From: Clostridium sp. N3C
GTDB lineage: Bacteria > Bacillota > Clostridia > Clostridiales > Clostridiaceae
Direction: 5' to 3'
Assembly: GCF_900095445.1 (NCBI RefSeq)
Contig: NZ_FMJL01000030.1
Span: forward strand, 1 to 43,772
Length of the DNA stretch: 43,772 nt
The notes beneath the pieces are model-generated. The model worked only from the letters and a program-made list of their open reading frames with translations, was not told the origin of the DNA and ran no database searches. The translations under genes and the position numbers were made by a program. This document shows positions 34,690-43,772 of this stretch, piece after piece. The stretch's first letter is position 1. Each line of letters starts with the position of its first letter.

Positions 34690-34878
34690 TAGTTTGACCC
34701 TTCATATTATGTTTTTATCTTTTTTATTTCTTCTTTTGCAAACTATGTTATATAACAGCTTAATTACCCATATTATTATTCTAGATTGACTTTTAAATAC
34801 AATTTAAATTAATTTTAAAGGCTTATACAAAAAATGTTTTTTGAACTGGTAATTTTTTACTTTGGAGGTTCTGAATAT

Positions 34879-37800
34879 ATGAATAGTAAATTTAAAAACT
34901 TTACGGATATACTCCATAATCAGTTTAAAAATGTGCTAAAAGGTAACCCGTTAACTATCAACTTCCACACAACAGATATAAGTAACTTTTGTTACTTAAT
35001 AGACAGTTCCTTTGGAGAGGAAGATAACAACTACCTTTTATTTAAATATCAATATAAACAAGCTGATATATTAGAACCCTACGAACCCTTTTTATCTATA
35101 ATACGAGACACTATTAATAAATATAATATTGATATAAAAAAGTTATTAGATAAGTCTAAAGTATATCCAGCTCATAAGATATTATTTGAAAGCTATATAA
35201 AAGGAGAAGTGCCAATTAGACTAGATGAACTTGTAACAGGAGAAATTATTTATGAGATATCACAGTTACACAAATCAATTGCTAACTTATTAAAGTCTCT
35301 ATCAAAATATAGTCCCCTTATCATTGCTCTTGGCCAATTGCAATTTGCAGACTTCTCCACCTTAGATCTAATTAAGTCTTTCAAAGACAATTTAAATGAT
35401 TGTAGAGTCTTCCTTATATATGGGTATAATCAAAATTACTATTTTGCAAATCCTGATTACTATGAAACTTGGAATGAATTTGTTACCTTTGCAGAGGAAA
35501 AACACAGTATATTTAATTTAGAAAATACCCTTATTCCACATCAATCTGATTGGAGCTATCTTAAAACTCAAGATAATTTGACCATCAATAAAATTACAAC
35601 TATTAGTTCACTAAATTTACACTTTTTAAACTTTAATAATGCAATATACTGCGGATTAAAAGCTGAATCCATGCTAAAAGGTAAAGAAGACATTACTTTA
35701 AGATATACTATTCACCATGTTCTAGGGGATAGTTATTATCATTTAGATAAAATTGAAAACGCTTTAACTTATTACCGTATATTCTTAGAATTGGCTCACA
35801 AGGAAGAAAATTACAAGCAGATTTCGGAAGCATATAGGAAATTAGCTATGTGTTATATAAAAAAATACGATTTAGAAACTAGCACTACTTTAGCAAATCA
35901 ATGTTTAAAATATGCTAGCCTTATGGATGATGACCTTCAACTTATGCGGGCCTATTATTTGATGTATCTATTAGCAGACATAAGTTCTCGTTCCATTGAT
36001 AAATATAACTATTTCACTTTACTAAGGTTACTAGAAAAGTATAATCTAAAAAATAACTACGCCTATTATTTACAAGATGCATCCTTATACACTGAATTCT
36101 TTTCCTTAGAGGAACTTCATGCTCTATGTGATAAGAGTATTCAAATTTCTTTAGAAAATGAAAATGAGTTTTGCTTGTTTGTTAACTATCATAAAAAAGG
36201 AATTTTGTATACTTACAGTGAAGATTATGAAAATGCTATAAAATGTTTTCTTAAGAGTAAAGATTTACGTCAAAAATTAGGGTACCCTATACATTTAACT
36301 CAAATCCATAATGCTATTGGTTATTTATATCTAATTACAGAAAAATACAAAGAAGCTCAAAAGCACTACCAAAAAGCCATTGATCAATTAACTAAAATTC
36401 ATGATTATAATGAAATTGCCGCCACACTCTTTAATTATGCTTTTATTCAATTCATGACCAGGAATTATATAGCTTGTATTAAATCGTTGGACAAACTTCT
36501 TCAGATAATAAAAATTTTTAATATGACTTACTTGCCTTATAGAACTATTACAGACATTTATGTAATAAAAGCCTTTAGTTTTTATCAGATTGGAGAATCT
36601 TTTAAGGCAATTGATTTATTAAACAGGGTGGATTCAATGTCATCCATTAAGTTAACTTTCAATCATAGGTTCCTATATTATATTTTAAACGGTCTTATTA
36701 AAGCAGACAGTGAACAATATGAAGAATTTATTTCATTATTTGAAGATGCCTCTTCTCAACTAGATCCAGCAAACGGATCAAGCAAATTTTTATTACCTAT
36801 TTATTACATAGAATATGGTCGAAAGCTTATTTCTATAGGCAAAAAAGAGCAGGGAGAAAAAATACTTAAAGAAGGTTTAGACTTTTGCAATAATCAAAAT
36901 TATCAATATCATAAACAATTAATTGAAATGTCTTTAGCTAATGTAAATTCACCTTTACCTAATTTTAATCTACCAAAAATAAGATTGAATTTAGATTCTA
37001 TAATAGAACTTGCTAAGCAAGACGTTACTCTTAATAAATTGCAAAAGAAAATTGGAGAAATCGAGTTTATAAGTAAAGTTCAAGAACTATCTAGTAGCTC
37101 TATGAATGGAAACTCCATTATAGACTCATACTTGTCTTTAATCCATGTAAATTTCCCTGTTGACATAACTAACATATACTCTAAGATAGGTGATGAATAT
37201 GTATGTATGGCTTCTAAATCTAGCACTATAGCAAAAGTAGAAATACCTATAGAATATGTAAAAGAATTGATGAATGCAAATCGTCCAACTCTCTTAAATT
37301 TATCAAATAACAATCAAATAGATGGTAGCATAAAGGATTTAAAGTGTATTATTAATATTCCTATATGTTGGGATAATAACAGTACTCTTAATTTATTTGT
37401 AGCTACAATAAATCCTAACAGTAGACTAACAGAGGACGACTTAAACGTTCTATCAATTTCTATGAAGCAGTTTATAACTATTCTTTCTAGAGTTAAACAT
37501 GAATCGGAATTGCTTGAGATGAGTAGAACAGATAGTCTAACCGGTTTAAATAACCGTCAGGCTCTTCAACTAGCATTAAAGGATGAATTTTCAAAAATTA
37601 AAGATAATACTAGCGATATTAATACAGAACTATCCCTTATGTTTATAGATTTAGACAACTTTAAGTATTACAACGATACCTTCGGCCATAGCGTAGGAGA
37701 TAGTTTACTAAAAATCTTTGCTAGATTCCTAAAAGAATCTTTCAGTACTTCCGACTTCGTAGCTAGGTTCGGTGGTGATGAATTTATTATAATTCTTCCA

Positions 37801-38070
37801 AATACAAATAAGAATACATCCAAACTAATAGCAGAGAATATTTTACGCAAAATGTCTGATAAAACAAGTTCCTTCCAGCAACAGTTACAGGAGCTTATTG
37901 GTAACGATAAGATCATTAGTTCAGACAAATTATTAACTTGTTCTATCGGAATATCTAGCATAAGTTCTACGAATAAAGAGAATATCTGTTTAGATAGCCT
38001 GTTACGTAATGCTGACCAAGCTATGTATACAGCAAAAAAATCCGGTAAAAATGCAATTTTCATAATTTAA
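34879..38070 (+). CDS. Degenerate STAND-NTPase/TPR/GGDEF protein, copy 2, 1063 aa
   Basis: A tandem paralogue of the preceding gene, colinear throughout and, by eye, about half identical. It has the same degenerate ATPase-like N-terminus (HTTDISNFCYL in place of a P-loop; IIALGQLQFADFSTLDLIK), TPR-like middle and GAF-like region. The GGDEF domain has SRTDSLTGLNNRQAL, FIDLDNFKYYNDTFGHS and RFGGDEF at 965-969. The inhibitory RxxD is replaced by STSD (956-959), so product inhibition should be lost. The frame opens at 34834, but TTTGGAGGTT lies just before the ATG at 34879, matching copy 1, so I use that. The 189-base gap to copy 1 has no clear terminator, so co-transcription is possible. Confidence 0.88.
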   Translation: MNSKFKNFTDILHNQFKNVLKGNPLTINFHTTDISNFCYLIDSSFGEEDNNYLLFKYQYKQADILEPYEPFLSIIRDTINKYNIDIKKLLDKSKVYPAHKILFESYIKGEVPIRLDELVTGEIIYEISQLHKSIANLLKSLSKYSPLIIALGQLQFADFSTLDLIKSFKDNLNDCRVFLIYGYNQNYYFANPDYYETWNEFVTFAEEKHSIFNLENTLIPHQSDWSYLKTQDNLTINKITTISSLNLHFLNFNNAIYCGLKAESMLKGKEDITLRYTIHHVLGDSYYHLDKIENALTYYRIFLELAHKEENYKQISEAYRKLAMCYIKKYDLETSTTLANQCLKYASLMDDDLQLMRAYYLMYLLADISSRSIDKYNYFTLLRLLEKYNLKNNYAYYLQDASLYTEFFSLEELHALCDKSIQISLENENEFCLFVNYHKKGILYTYSEDYENAIKCFLKSKDLRQKLGYPIHLTQIHNAIGYLYLITEKYKEAQKHYQKAIDQLTKIHDYNEIAATLFNYAFIQFMTRNYIACIKSLDKLLQIIKIFNMTYLPYRTITDIYVIKAFSFYQIGESFKAIDLLNRVDSMSSIKLTFNHRFLYYILNGLIKADSEQYEEFISLFEDASSQLDPANGSSKFLLPIYYIEYGRKLISIGKKEQGEKILKEGLDFCNNQNYQYHKQLIEMSLANVNSPLPNFNLPKIRLNLDSIIELAKQDVTLNKLQKKIGEIEFISKVQELSSSSMNGNSIIDSYLSLIHVNFPVDITNIYSKIGDEYVCMASKSSTIAKVEIPIEYVKELMNANRPTLLNLSNNNQIDGSIKDLKCIINIPICWDNNSTLNLFVATINPNSRLTEDDLNVLSISMKQFITILSRVKHESELLEMSRTDSLTGLNNRQALQLALKDEFSKIKDNTSDINTELSLMFIDLDNFKYYNDTFGHSVGDSLLKIFARFLKESFSTSDFVARFGGDEFIIILPNTNKNTSKLIAENILRKMSDKTSSFQQQLQELIGNDKIISSDKLLTCSIGISSISSTNKENICLDSLLRNADQAMYTAKKSGKNAIFII

Positions 38071-38112
38071 AAAACTATATCCCTTTGCTTTTGCATGGGA
38101 TATAGTTTTTTG
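38070..38112 (+). terminator. Terminator after the TPR-GGDEF pair
   Basis: A perfect 14-bp stem (38070-38083 with 38097-38110, core ACTATATCCC) with a 13-nt loop ends in a U-run. Confidence 0.85.
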
Positions 38113-38184
38113 CTTAAACTAAATATAATATGCGATTTCTTTGATCTTTACGGCAACTGCTCATTATTCTAAAAAGGAGGCTTA

Positions 38185-38817
38185 ATGATGGATGAGGAAT
38201 ATGGTGTGCTAAAATGTAAAATTGTTGAAACCACTGGCATAAAGGGCAAAACACCTCATTTTCATATACATGGCTTCGCCGATGGAATTCACTACAGAAT
38301 TTCTGTTAACATTCAGTCTGAAAGTCCACCTTACGATATGCTCTACTATATAGATTATGATTTTAAAAATATAATTACTGAAAAATTATCTCTTTTACCC
38401 TTTGGTTTTAATGCTATTGGTCCTAATATAAAAGAGGAGCTAGGCCTAGATTATGCCCGAGGAGATTTATTTGATTTATCTAAACTAACCCCTATACCGG
38501 ATTCCCTTCCCGGCAATGATAATGATTTGGAAGAAAAAATTCGGGCAATTACACACAAGGCCCTTCAAAAGCAACAAAGCACCATATTGTACGCCTTTGG
38601 CAGGCGTTGGGGCCCTGTAGGCAATAAGGATAAGTATTTTCATTTTTCTCCTGGTGACGGACTTCACTTCCTTCATATGAATCAGGGCAATAGTGATCTT
38701 CATGAAAAGGCTAATGATACTTGGCAAGATGGAGGTCTTTTAATACATTTTCAAGAAGAAAATAAATGGAACGCTCTCTTTCTTGCTTTTCAATCTCAGT
38801 TTCCTCTTGATACTTAA
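38185..38817 (+). CDS. DUF2278 family protein, 210 aa
   Basis: The family signature is complete: YGVLKCKIVET at the start, then PHFHIHGFADGIHYRISVNI. Later come LYAFGRRWGP, the LHFLHMNQGN motif (usually HDIHMNQGN), WQDGGLLIHF and the C-terminal FLAFQSQ. Members are about 210-220 residues and of unknown function; the His-rich motif suggests metal binding or hydrolysis, which is an inference. Two ATG codons stand in a row at 38185 and 38188; AAGGAGG is 4 bases from the first and 7 from the second, so the second may be the one used. It is convergent with helD. Confidence 0.88.
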   Translation: MMDEEYGVLKCKIVETTGIKGKTPHFHIHGFADGIHYRISVNIQSESPPYDMLYYIDYDFKNIITEKLSLLPFGFNAIGPNIKEELGLDYARGDLFDLSKLTPIPDSLPGNDNDLEEKIRAITHKALQKQQSTILYAFGRRWGPVGNKDKYFHFSPGDGLHFLHMNQGNSDLHEKANDTWQDGGLLIHFQEENKWNALFLAFQSQFPLDT

Positions 38818-38867
38818 CAGTAATTCATTAAATAATTTAAGATATCTACAGAATAATCTAAATGCCA

Positions 38868-41159
38868 TTACTGTATTAAATTAGACTTTTCACCCTTATA
38901 TAAAATATACTCCATGTGCAGGGATCTTGTTAAAACCACATATAGCAATCTTTTATCCAGCTCTGAATTACAGTAGTTACTATCATTACAGTCATAAACA
39001 ATACTACAGTCAAATTCTAACCCCTTCGTCATATAAGAAGGTATTATTATCTTTTCTAAATCAAGCTTCTTATCCCGGTCACTAATAACCTTCCATTTAT
39101 TAACACTCCTTTTAAGGAGTTTTTTTATCTCTTTGCACTGTTCATGAGTCTTGCAAATTATTGCAACATTTTTCTTTCCTGCCCTTTCTGCTTCCTCTAC
39201 AAGATCATCTATTATAGCTACCACTTCTTTATCCTTTTGGTACTCTATAATTTTAGGTTCCATTCCATGCCTCAACACTGGTTTGGCTGGCTCCAAACTA
39301 TTTTTCTGCTTTCTTAAAACCTTATTAGCGAAATTAACTATCTCAACAGTAGATCTATAGCTTTGAGTGAGTGGAGTATAATAAATGTCCTCTTGAAAAA
39401 CTTCCTTGATTAGCTTTTGCCAATCATCTATGCCCTTATAGTAGTATATGCTTTGGCCAGTATCTCCTACTATGGTCATAGAGGAACCTAGAACCATTTC
39501 TCTCATGATAAATAGTTCAAAGGGGCTGTAATCTTGAGCTTCATCTATAACAATATGCTGAAATTTATACTTTTCTGGAATACCATTAATTTTAAACTTA
39601 AGATAAAGTAAGGCTGCTAAATCATCACTATCAATTATCCCCTTATTATAGTTATCATTAAGCTCATTAATCATAAATTTTGCAAGTTTTTCTGGTATTT
39701 TTCCTCCTGTTATCATTTCAAATATAAACTCATCATTAAATAAGTTTAAGTACAGTTTTACTATGTCATCCTGCAAGCCGTTTCCCAAGTAATTATTTAT
39801 AGCTTCTTTTGCCTCATCCTTTAATGTAGCCTTTTTCTTATCCCTTTCGTCATATAAAGCTGTAAGTTTTTCACGCCTCTCTACGCTATCCTCCATAGAA
39901 TTTCTTATAGATGCAATTTCTTTAGCATAATAAGCATCAATCTCCTCGCTTATATTAGTCAATTTGCTTTTTAACTTTTCCATTAAATATTTCTTAATTT
40001 CCTGCTTTCTTTTATTAGGAGGAGTATGAGATAAATCCTTCAAATACAATCTTTTTATCTCTTTACCTTTAAATAAAGTATATTTATCAACTACAATATC
40101 CTCATAATCTATGCCTGAAGCCTCTATATATTTAGCATATCGATCCAAAATAGTTTTAAATACCATACTCCCCTTTACTTTACTGCTATTTGTAATATAC
40201 TTGATATTTTCCCCTTGAGAATTTTCTATAACATAGGCCAACTTTTTATCCTTAGGATACAGTTTATAGGATACATTAAGTATTTCCATAGCAAGTTCCT
40301 CAAAGGTTTTTTGCTTAACATCCTCAACACCTAAATTAGGTAATATGTCAGAAATATAATCCAAAAACAGCTTGTTTGGTGCTACTACTAAAACATCATT
40401 GCCCCTTATTTTTTGCCTGTACTTATATAATAAATAGGCTAATCTATGTAAAGCTACTGTAGTTTTTCCTGATCCTGCAGAACCTTGTACTATCAAAGCC
40501 TTGCTCTTCTCAGCCCTAATAATTTCATTTTGCTCCTTCTGTATAGTGGCTACAATGTCCTTCAGCTTACCTTTTACAGACTCTTCCAAGTTAATTCTAA
40601 GAAATTCATCGGTTAAGGTTCCTTCATTACTTTCATCATTAGTTTTCAATATAATCTCGTTAATACCTTCGTCAAAGGCATCTATCAACTGACCATCCCT
40701 TATAAGAAGCTTCCTTTTTAACAAAAGCTCCCCTTCTATCTCCCCCATGGGTGCCTGGTAAGAGGTTTTACCGGAAGTACCACTATAATATAAATCTGCT
40801 ATAGGTGCCCTCCAATCCACTACCTTTTCATCTCCAGTAGCTTCATCCATCAATCCAATTTTCCCAATGTAGAAACTGTCCATAGGTCCTCTAGTTTCTT
40901 GAAAATCTATTCTAGCAAAGTATGGTTGTGGCTTAACTTCCTTATAACCATTTAATATATTGCTACTAATATGATGCTGATTAATAGCAGTTTCCATCTC
41001 ATAGCTATAAGAACCTCCAGATTCCTTTCTTAATATCACCACCTTTTCTTCTAATTGTAGATGTTCTTCTTCTTTATTTTTAATTTTTCTTTCTAGCCAT
41101 TCAATAGTATCTTTCAAATTATTTTTCTCATATCGAAAATCTTCATCCTTTATAGCCAC
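38868..41159 (-). CDS. helD: RNA polymerase recycling ATPase HelD (UvrD-like)
   Basis: HelD binds stalled or post-termination RNA polymerase and frees it from nucleic acid using ATP. The 763-residue protein has the long N-terminal antiparallel coiled coil (WLERKIKNKEEEHLQLEEKV) that enters the secondary channel, then YIGKIGLMDE and VVDWRAPIADLYY. The superfamily 1 motifs follow: Walker A GSAGSGKTTVALHRLAYLLY near residue 230, Walker B HIVIDEAQDYSPFELFIMRE, GDTGQSIYYYKG and the C-terminal VVLTRSLHMEYIL. Length is close to B. subtilis HelD (774). The start is GTG at 41159, with GGAGG about 9 bases upstream. Confidence 0.93.
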   Translation of the reverse strand: MAIKDEDFRYEKNNLKDTIEWLERKIKNKEEEHLQLEEKVVILRKESGGSYSYEMETAINQHHISSNILNGYKEVKPQPYFARIDFQETRGPMDSFYIGKIGLMDEATGDEKVVDWRAPIADLYYSGTSGKTSYQAPMGEIEGELLLKRKLLIRDGQLIDAFDEGINEIILKTNDESNEGTLTDEFLRINLEESVKGKLKDIVATIQKEQNEIIRAEKSKALIVQGSAGSGKTTVALHRLAYLLYKYRQKIRGNDVLVVAPNKLFLDYISDILPNLGVEDVKQKTFEELAMEILNVSYKLYPKDKKLAYVIENSQGENIKYITNSSKVKGSMVFKTILDRYAKYIEASGIDYEDIVVDKYTLFKGKEIKRLYLKDLSHTPPNKRKQEIKKYLMEKLKSKLTNISEEIDAYYAKEIASIRNSMEDSVERREKLTALYDERDKKKATLKDEAKEAINNYLGNGLQDDIVKLYLNLFNDEFIFEMITGGKIPEKLAKFMINELNDNYNKGIIDSDDLAALLYLKFKINGIPEKYKFQHIVIDEAQDYSPFELFIMREMVLGSSMTIVGDTGQSIYYYKGIDDWQKLIKEVFQEDIYYTPLTQSYRSTVEIVNFANKVLRKQKNSLEPAKPVLRHGMEPKIIEYQKDKEVVAIIDDLVEEAERAGKKNVAIICKTHEQCKEIKKLLKRSVNKWKVISDRDKKLDLEKIIIPSYMTKGLEFDCSIVYDCNDSNYCNSELDKRLLYVVLTRSLHMEYILYKGEKSNLIQ

Positions 41160-41275
41160 ATTACTTCACCTCCATCTATAACTCTCTAATTATACTATAA
41201 ATATAGCCAGTAACAATACGAATATTTATGTAAGATTGTCTTAAGTTTTATTTAAAGAATATATTAGGTTCTATG

Positions 41276-41305
41276 TTGACAAACTTAACTTATGTAAGTT
41301 AATCT
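41276..41305 (+). promoter_or_regulatory. Promoter with operator-like palindrome
   Basis: TTGACA at 41276-41281 is followed 17-18 bases later by a weak -10 (TAATCT, 41300-41305). The spacer contains AACTTA (41282-41287) and TAAGTT (41295-41300), an inverted repeat filling the space between the two boxes, a classical repressor position. Confidence 0.5.
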
Positions 41306-41324
41306 TTATCTAGGAGAGTGAATT

Positions 41325-41603
41325 ATGAAATCTGAATTATTAGAAATAGTAGTATCAACTAGAACTGATGCTGCAGGCTTATTAATTCCTACACTAATAT
41401 TTATAAATGAAGGTATTGAAGGTCCTACAGCTTACTTTGTTGATAGAGTTATTCGAAGGGACAATGAAAAAATTGATGGTATAAACACAATAGCTTATAC
41501 CTGTCTAGTAGAAGTAGATTCTAAAAAAGAAGCTTGGTACATAAGATTTTACCCCTCTGAGGATAAATGGTTCTTATACAAAAAAGACTTTATGGATATC
41601 TAA
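41325..41603 (+). CDS. Hypothetical protein, 92 aa
   Basis: No family recognised. The small protein is beta-rich (LEIVVSTRTDAAGLLIPTLI at residues 6-25; AWYIRFYPSEDKWFLYKKDF near the end) and soluble, with one Cys. TAGGAGAG lies 7 bases before the ATG. It has its own promoter with a palindromic spacer and its own strong terminator, so it is an independently regulated single gene. Confidence 0.75.
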   Translation: MKSELLEIVVSTRTDAAGLLIPTLIFINEGIEGPTAYFVDRVIRRDNEKIDGINTIAYTCLVEVDSKKEAWYIRFYPSEDKWFLYKKDFMDI

Positions 41604-41642
41604 CTTCCCAATCTTTTTACTTACAAGAAAAATATTAAGAAT

Positions 41643-41684
41643 AAAAAGCAAAGATATAGATTTAAATTCTAATCTTTGCTTTTT
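41643..41684 (+). terminator. Terminator after the 92-aa gene
   Basis: A 13-bp stem (AAAAAGCAAAGAT with ATCTTTGCTTTTT) with a 16-nt loop ends in a U-run. Confidence 0.85.
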
Positions 41685-41948
41685 ATTTATTTTGTAATTT
41701 ATGTGTTAATTTGACAAAATATATTTAACTTTCCGGTAGCATTCAAAGTTTTTATCCATTTTTCCTTATATCATTACAACGTTTTCATCCCCTCACTAGC
41801 TTTTTTTGTATAAGCTATGTTATAATGTTTATAATTGTGTAATATAAATTAACATTAAGTTTATAATTATTTTTTATAAAAGCTACAAATACCTATTCAA
41901 GTTAGATATCTATCTATCATATAATCTATAAAAGGAGGTGTAGCATAC
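41685..41948 (+). promoter_or_regulatory. Upstream region of the 3D-domain gene
   Basis: About 260 AT-rich bases without a gene. Two TATAAT boxes stand at 41821-41826 and 41830-41835; the second has TTGTAT 18 bases upstream (41806-41811), the best promoter candidate. The leader would be about 100 bases. Confidence 0.45.
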
Positions 41949-43121
41949 TTGTATAAAAAACTACTACCTTTGCTTATTTCCTTTTTATTTGTTTTTTGCT
42001 CTAGCTCACCTGTTTTCGCTGCTAATTCTCCTCAGGATGTCATAACCGCAAACAAAACAAAGTATAATGAACTTAGTTCCAAAATTGTAGAAATAAGCAA
42101 AGAAGTATCACAGCTTAGTCAAGACATAGAGAAACTTAAAGCTGACATAAGCAGAAATCAATCAGATATAGCTAATATTGAAGCAGAAATCAAAGCAAAG
42201 GAAGTTGAATTAAATAAACTAAATGATGAATTAAAAAAGACTCAGGAGATTGCTAACAAAAGATTAAATGCTTTGTATAAAAACTCCTATAGCAAAAGTA
42301 CTTTATCTTTAATTCTCACTGCCAATGGCTTTTCTGACTTGCTTACTAAATTAGAAGCCACTCAGAAAATTGCAGAATTAGATAAAAAGCTTCTTTCAGA
42401 ACTTCAAGAGTCAAGAGATGCCGTTAGCAAAAATATGGATAAGCTAACTGAAAAAAAGCAAGAGTTAGAAAAACTTAAGAATGAGAACACCAAAAATCTT
42501 ACAGAGTTAAATACTAAAAAAAGTGACTTAGAAAACTTAATTGCTCAATTTAATAAAGAAAAGGAAGCTGCCGCTGCTTTAATAGCTGAAAATGAGGAAA
42601 AGTTAATATCCCATTCAATTTCTGTTATCGACTCTGACAGTTCAAGTATAGGAAATTTAAAAGATGCTGTTTCAACATTAAAAAGTTTAGCCCCTCAGAT
42701 AAGTACTAATTCTGTAAAAGAAAAGGCTGAAAAGTATATTTCCATTGGAAATAATAAAATTGAAACACTTAGTGCATCTAAAAGTAATTCTTATAATGCT
42801 TCTTTATCCCGTGGTTCTTCTTCATATAAAGCTGCTTATAAGATGACAGCTACCGCCTATACCGGTGGAGGATTAACATCCATGGGTATAAAAGTTGTAA
42901 GAGATCCAAATGGGCTAAGTACTATCGCAGTAGATCCTAGCGTTATCCCTTTAGGTAGTAAGGTATACATACCTGGTTATGGTTATGCTATAGCTGCTGA
43001 TACCGGTGGCGCAATAAAGGGGCATAAAATAGATTTATATTTAAATTCTCAGTCAGAATGCTATCAATGGGGTGTTAGAACTGTTACTGTACAAATAGTT
43101 GCTTACCCTGGTGAGTGGTAG
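41949..43121 (+). CDS. Secreted coiled-coil protein with C-terminal 3D domain, 390 aa
   Basis: A signal peptide (residues 1-24, ending PVFA) is followed by a long coiled coil at about 30-215. It has heptad-rich stretches such as [20 protein letters not shown] and a PcsB-like hinge ([20 protein letters not shown]). A Ser-rich linker leads to a 3D domain at about 300-390: [30 protein letters not shown], then [17 protein letters not shown], containing the three conserved Asp residues. 3D domains form a double-psi barrel related to lytic transglycosylases and cleave or bind peptidoglycan. The start is TTG at 41949; AGGAGGTG lies 8 bases upstream. The aat gene begins 17 bases after its stop, so they probably form an operon. 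Confidence 0.9.
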   Translation: MYKKLLPLLISFLFVFCSSSPVFAANSPQDVITANKTKYNELSSKIVEISKEVSQLSQDIEKLKADISRNQSDIANIEAEIKAKEVELNKLNDELKKTQEIANKRLNALYKNSYSKSTLSLILTANGFSDLLTKLEATQKIAELDKKLLSELQESRDAVSKNMDKLTEKKQELEKLKNENTKNLTELNTKKSDLENLIAQFNKEKEAAAALIAENEEKLISHSISVIDSDSSSIGNLKDAVSTLKSLAPQISTNSVKEKAEKYISIGNNKIETLSASKSNSYNASLSRGSSSYKAAYKMTATAYTGGGLTSMGIKVVRDPNGLSTIAVDPSVIPLGSKVYIPGYGYAIAADTGGAIKGHKIDLYLNSQSECYQWGVRTVTVQIVAYPGEW

Positions 43122-43138
43122 ACTCTGGAGGTAGCACT

Positions 43139-43772
43139 ATGCCAATTTACCGTTTAACTGAAGATTTGATTTTTCCTCATCCATCCTTAGCTAATAGTGA
43201 TGGACTTTTAGCTGCTTACGGTGATTTATCCCCAGAGAGATTACTGTTTGCCTATTGCAACGGTATCTTTCCTTGGTATTCAGAAGGTGAACCTATACTT
43301 TGGTGGTCACCGGATCCAAGATTTATATTATATCCTAAAGACATAAAGATCTCTCATTCTATGAAAAAGATTTTGAAGAAAAACACCTTCAAGATAACCT
43401 ACAATACTTGTTTTAAAGATGTAATAGCAAATTGTGCTAATGTGAGGAAGGACACTACAGGTACTTGGATTACAGATGAAATGATAGAAGCCTATTGCAC
43501 ACTCCATGAACTAAACTTCGCCCACAGCATAGAGGCTTGGTATGAAAATAAACTTGTAGGTGGTCTTTATGGCCTAATTATAGGCAAATGCTTTTTTGGT
43601 GAATCTATGTTCTCCTTGATGAGCAACGCCTCTAAAGCAGCTTTTATAACTCTTTGCCAAAAGCTAGAAGAAGAAAATTTTCTTTTTATAGACTGTCAAG
43701 TTTACACTAAGCATCTTGAAAGCTTAGGCGCAGTGATGATTAGTAGAGATGAATATTTAAAGCTTTTAAAAA
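43139..43772 (+). CDS. aat: Leucyl/phenylalanyl-tRNA--protein transferase (partial at window end)
   Basis: Aat adds Leu or Phe from its tRNA to proteins with an N-terminal Lys or Arg, marking them for ClpAP-type degradation (N-degron pathway). The frame opens at ATG 43139 with GGAGG about 7 bases upstream and runs off the window after 211 codons. Diagnostic blocks are [20 protein letters not shown] near residues 41-60, [38 protein letters not shown] and [20 protein letters not shown]. Family members are about 200-240 residues, so only the last few residues are missing. It is probably co-transcribed with the 3D-domain gene. Confidence 0.93.
   Translation, partial: MPIYRLTEDLIFPHPSLANSDGLLAAYGDLSPERLLFAYCNGIFPWYSEGEPILWWSPDPRFILYPKDIKISHSMKKILKKNTFKITYNTCFKDVIANCANVRKDTTGTWITDEMIEAYCTLHELNFAHSIEAWYENKLVGGLYGLIIGKCFFGESMFSLMSNASKAAFITLCQKLEEENFLFIDCQVYTKHLESLGAVMISRDEYLKLLK

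Noticed and set aside
1..43772. CRISPR array, tRNA or rRNA genes, insertion sequences
   Set aside because: No regularly spaced repeats, no cloverleaf or rRNA-like sequence and no transposase other than the recombinase fragment at the left edge was seen.

Overview
The window is low-GC DNA with strong AGGAGG-type ribosome binding sites, dense rho-independent hairpins and mostly clostridial protein families. These include chorismate synthase, GltS, HelD, pyruvate formate-lyase, a Tgl-type spore-coat transglutaminase, a VanW/G5 protein and small Clostridium-type hypotheticals. It looks like chromosome of an anaerobic, endospore-forming, starch-degrading Clostridium (sensu lato). The species cannot be named from the sequence.

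Layout. 1-640: the right-hand end of a mobile element, namely the C-terminus of a TnpX-type large serine recombinase and its terminator, abutting a 35-codon remnant of a carboxymuconolactone-decarboxylase-like gene. An Lrp/AsnC regulator (774-1235) lies just beyond. 1.3-8.4 kb: small hypothetical genes, a stand-alone starch-binding CBM25-like protein, a Na/Pi cotransporter, a zinc-ribbon protein, a QueG-like reductase, a LiaF-like repeat protein, a 2-hydroxyacid dehydrogenase and a YfmL-like RNA helicase with DEGD in place of DEAD. 8.6-15 kb: pflB, transcribed away from aroC, with a consensus pflB promoter and three TGATACA boxes between them; a WG-repeat/DUF3298 protein follows aroC. 15-22.4 kb: TerC, a glutaredoxin, GltS, VanW/G5 protein, LURP-one-related protein, a Cys/His-rich mini-protein and divergent tgl, plus small hypotheticals.

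22.5-30.4 kb: one 2620-residue secreted, LPXTG-anchored amylopullulanase carrying two separate GH13 catalytic domains, each with a complete Asp/Glu/Asp triad. Its promoter has a CcpA-type cre at the start site. With the CBM25-like protein and pflB, it points to saccharolytic, mixed-acid metabolism. 30.6-38.1 kb: a LysE-type exporter, then two tandem paralogues of more than 1060 residues each with a degenerate STAND-like NTPase, a TPR-like region, a GAF-like region and GGDEF. Both GGDEF active sites look intact, but only the first keeps the RxxD product-inhibition site. This pair is the most interesting feature of the window. 38.1-43.8 kb: DUF2278 protein, HelD, a small protein with an operator-like promoter, a coiled-coil/3D-domain cell-wall protein and the start of aat, which runs off the window.

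All assignments come from reading motifs and translated sequence by eye. No database search was run, and start codons were moved where a ribosome binding site clearly favoured an internal start.
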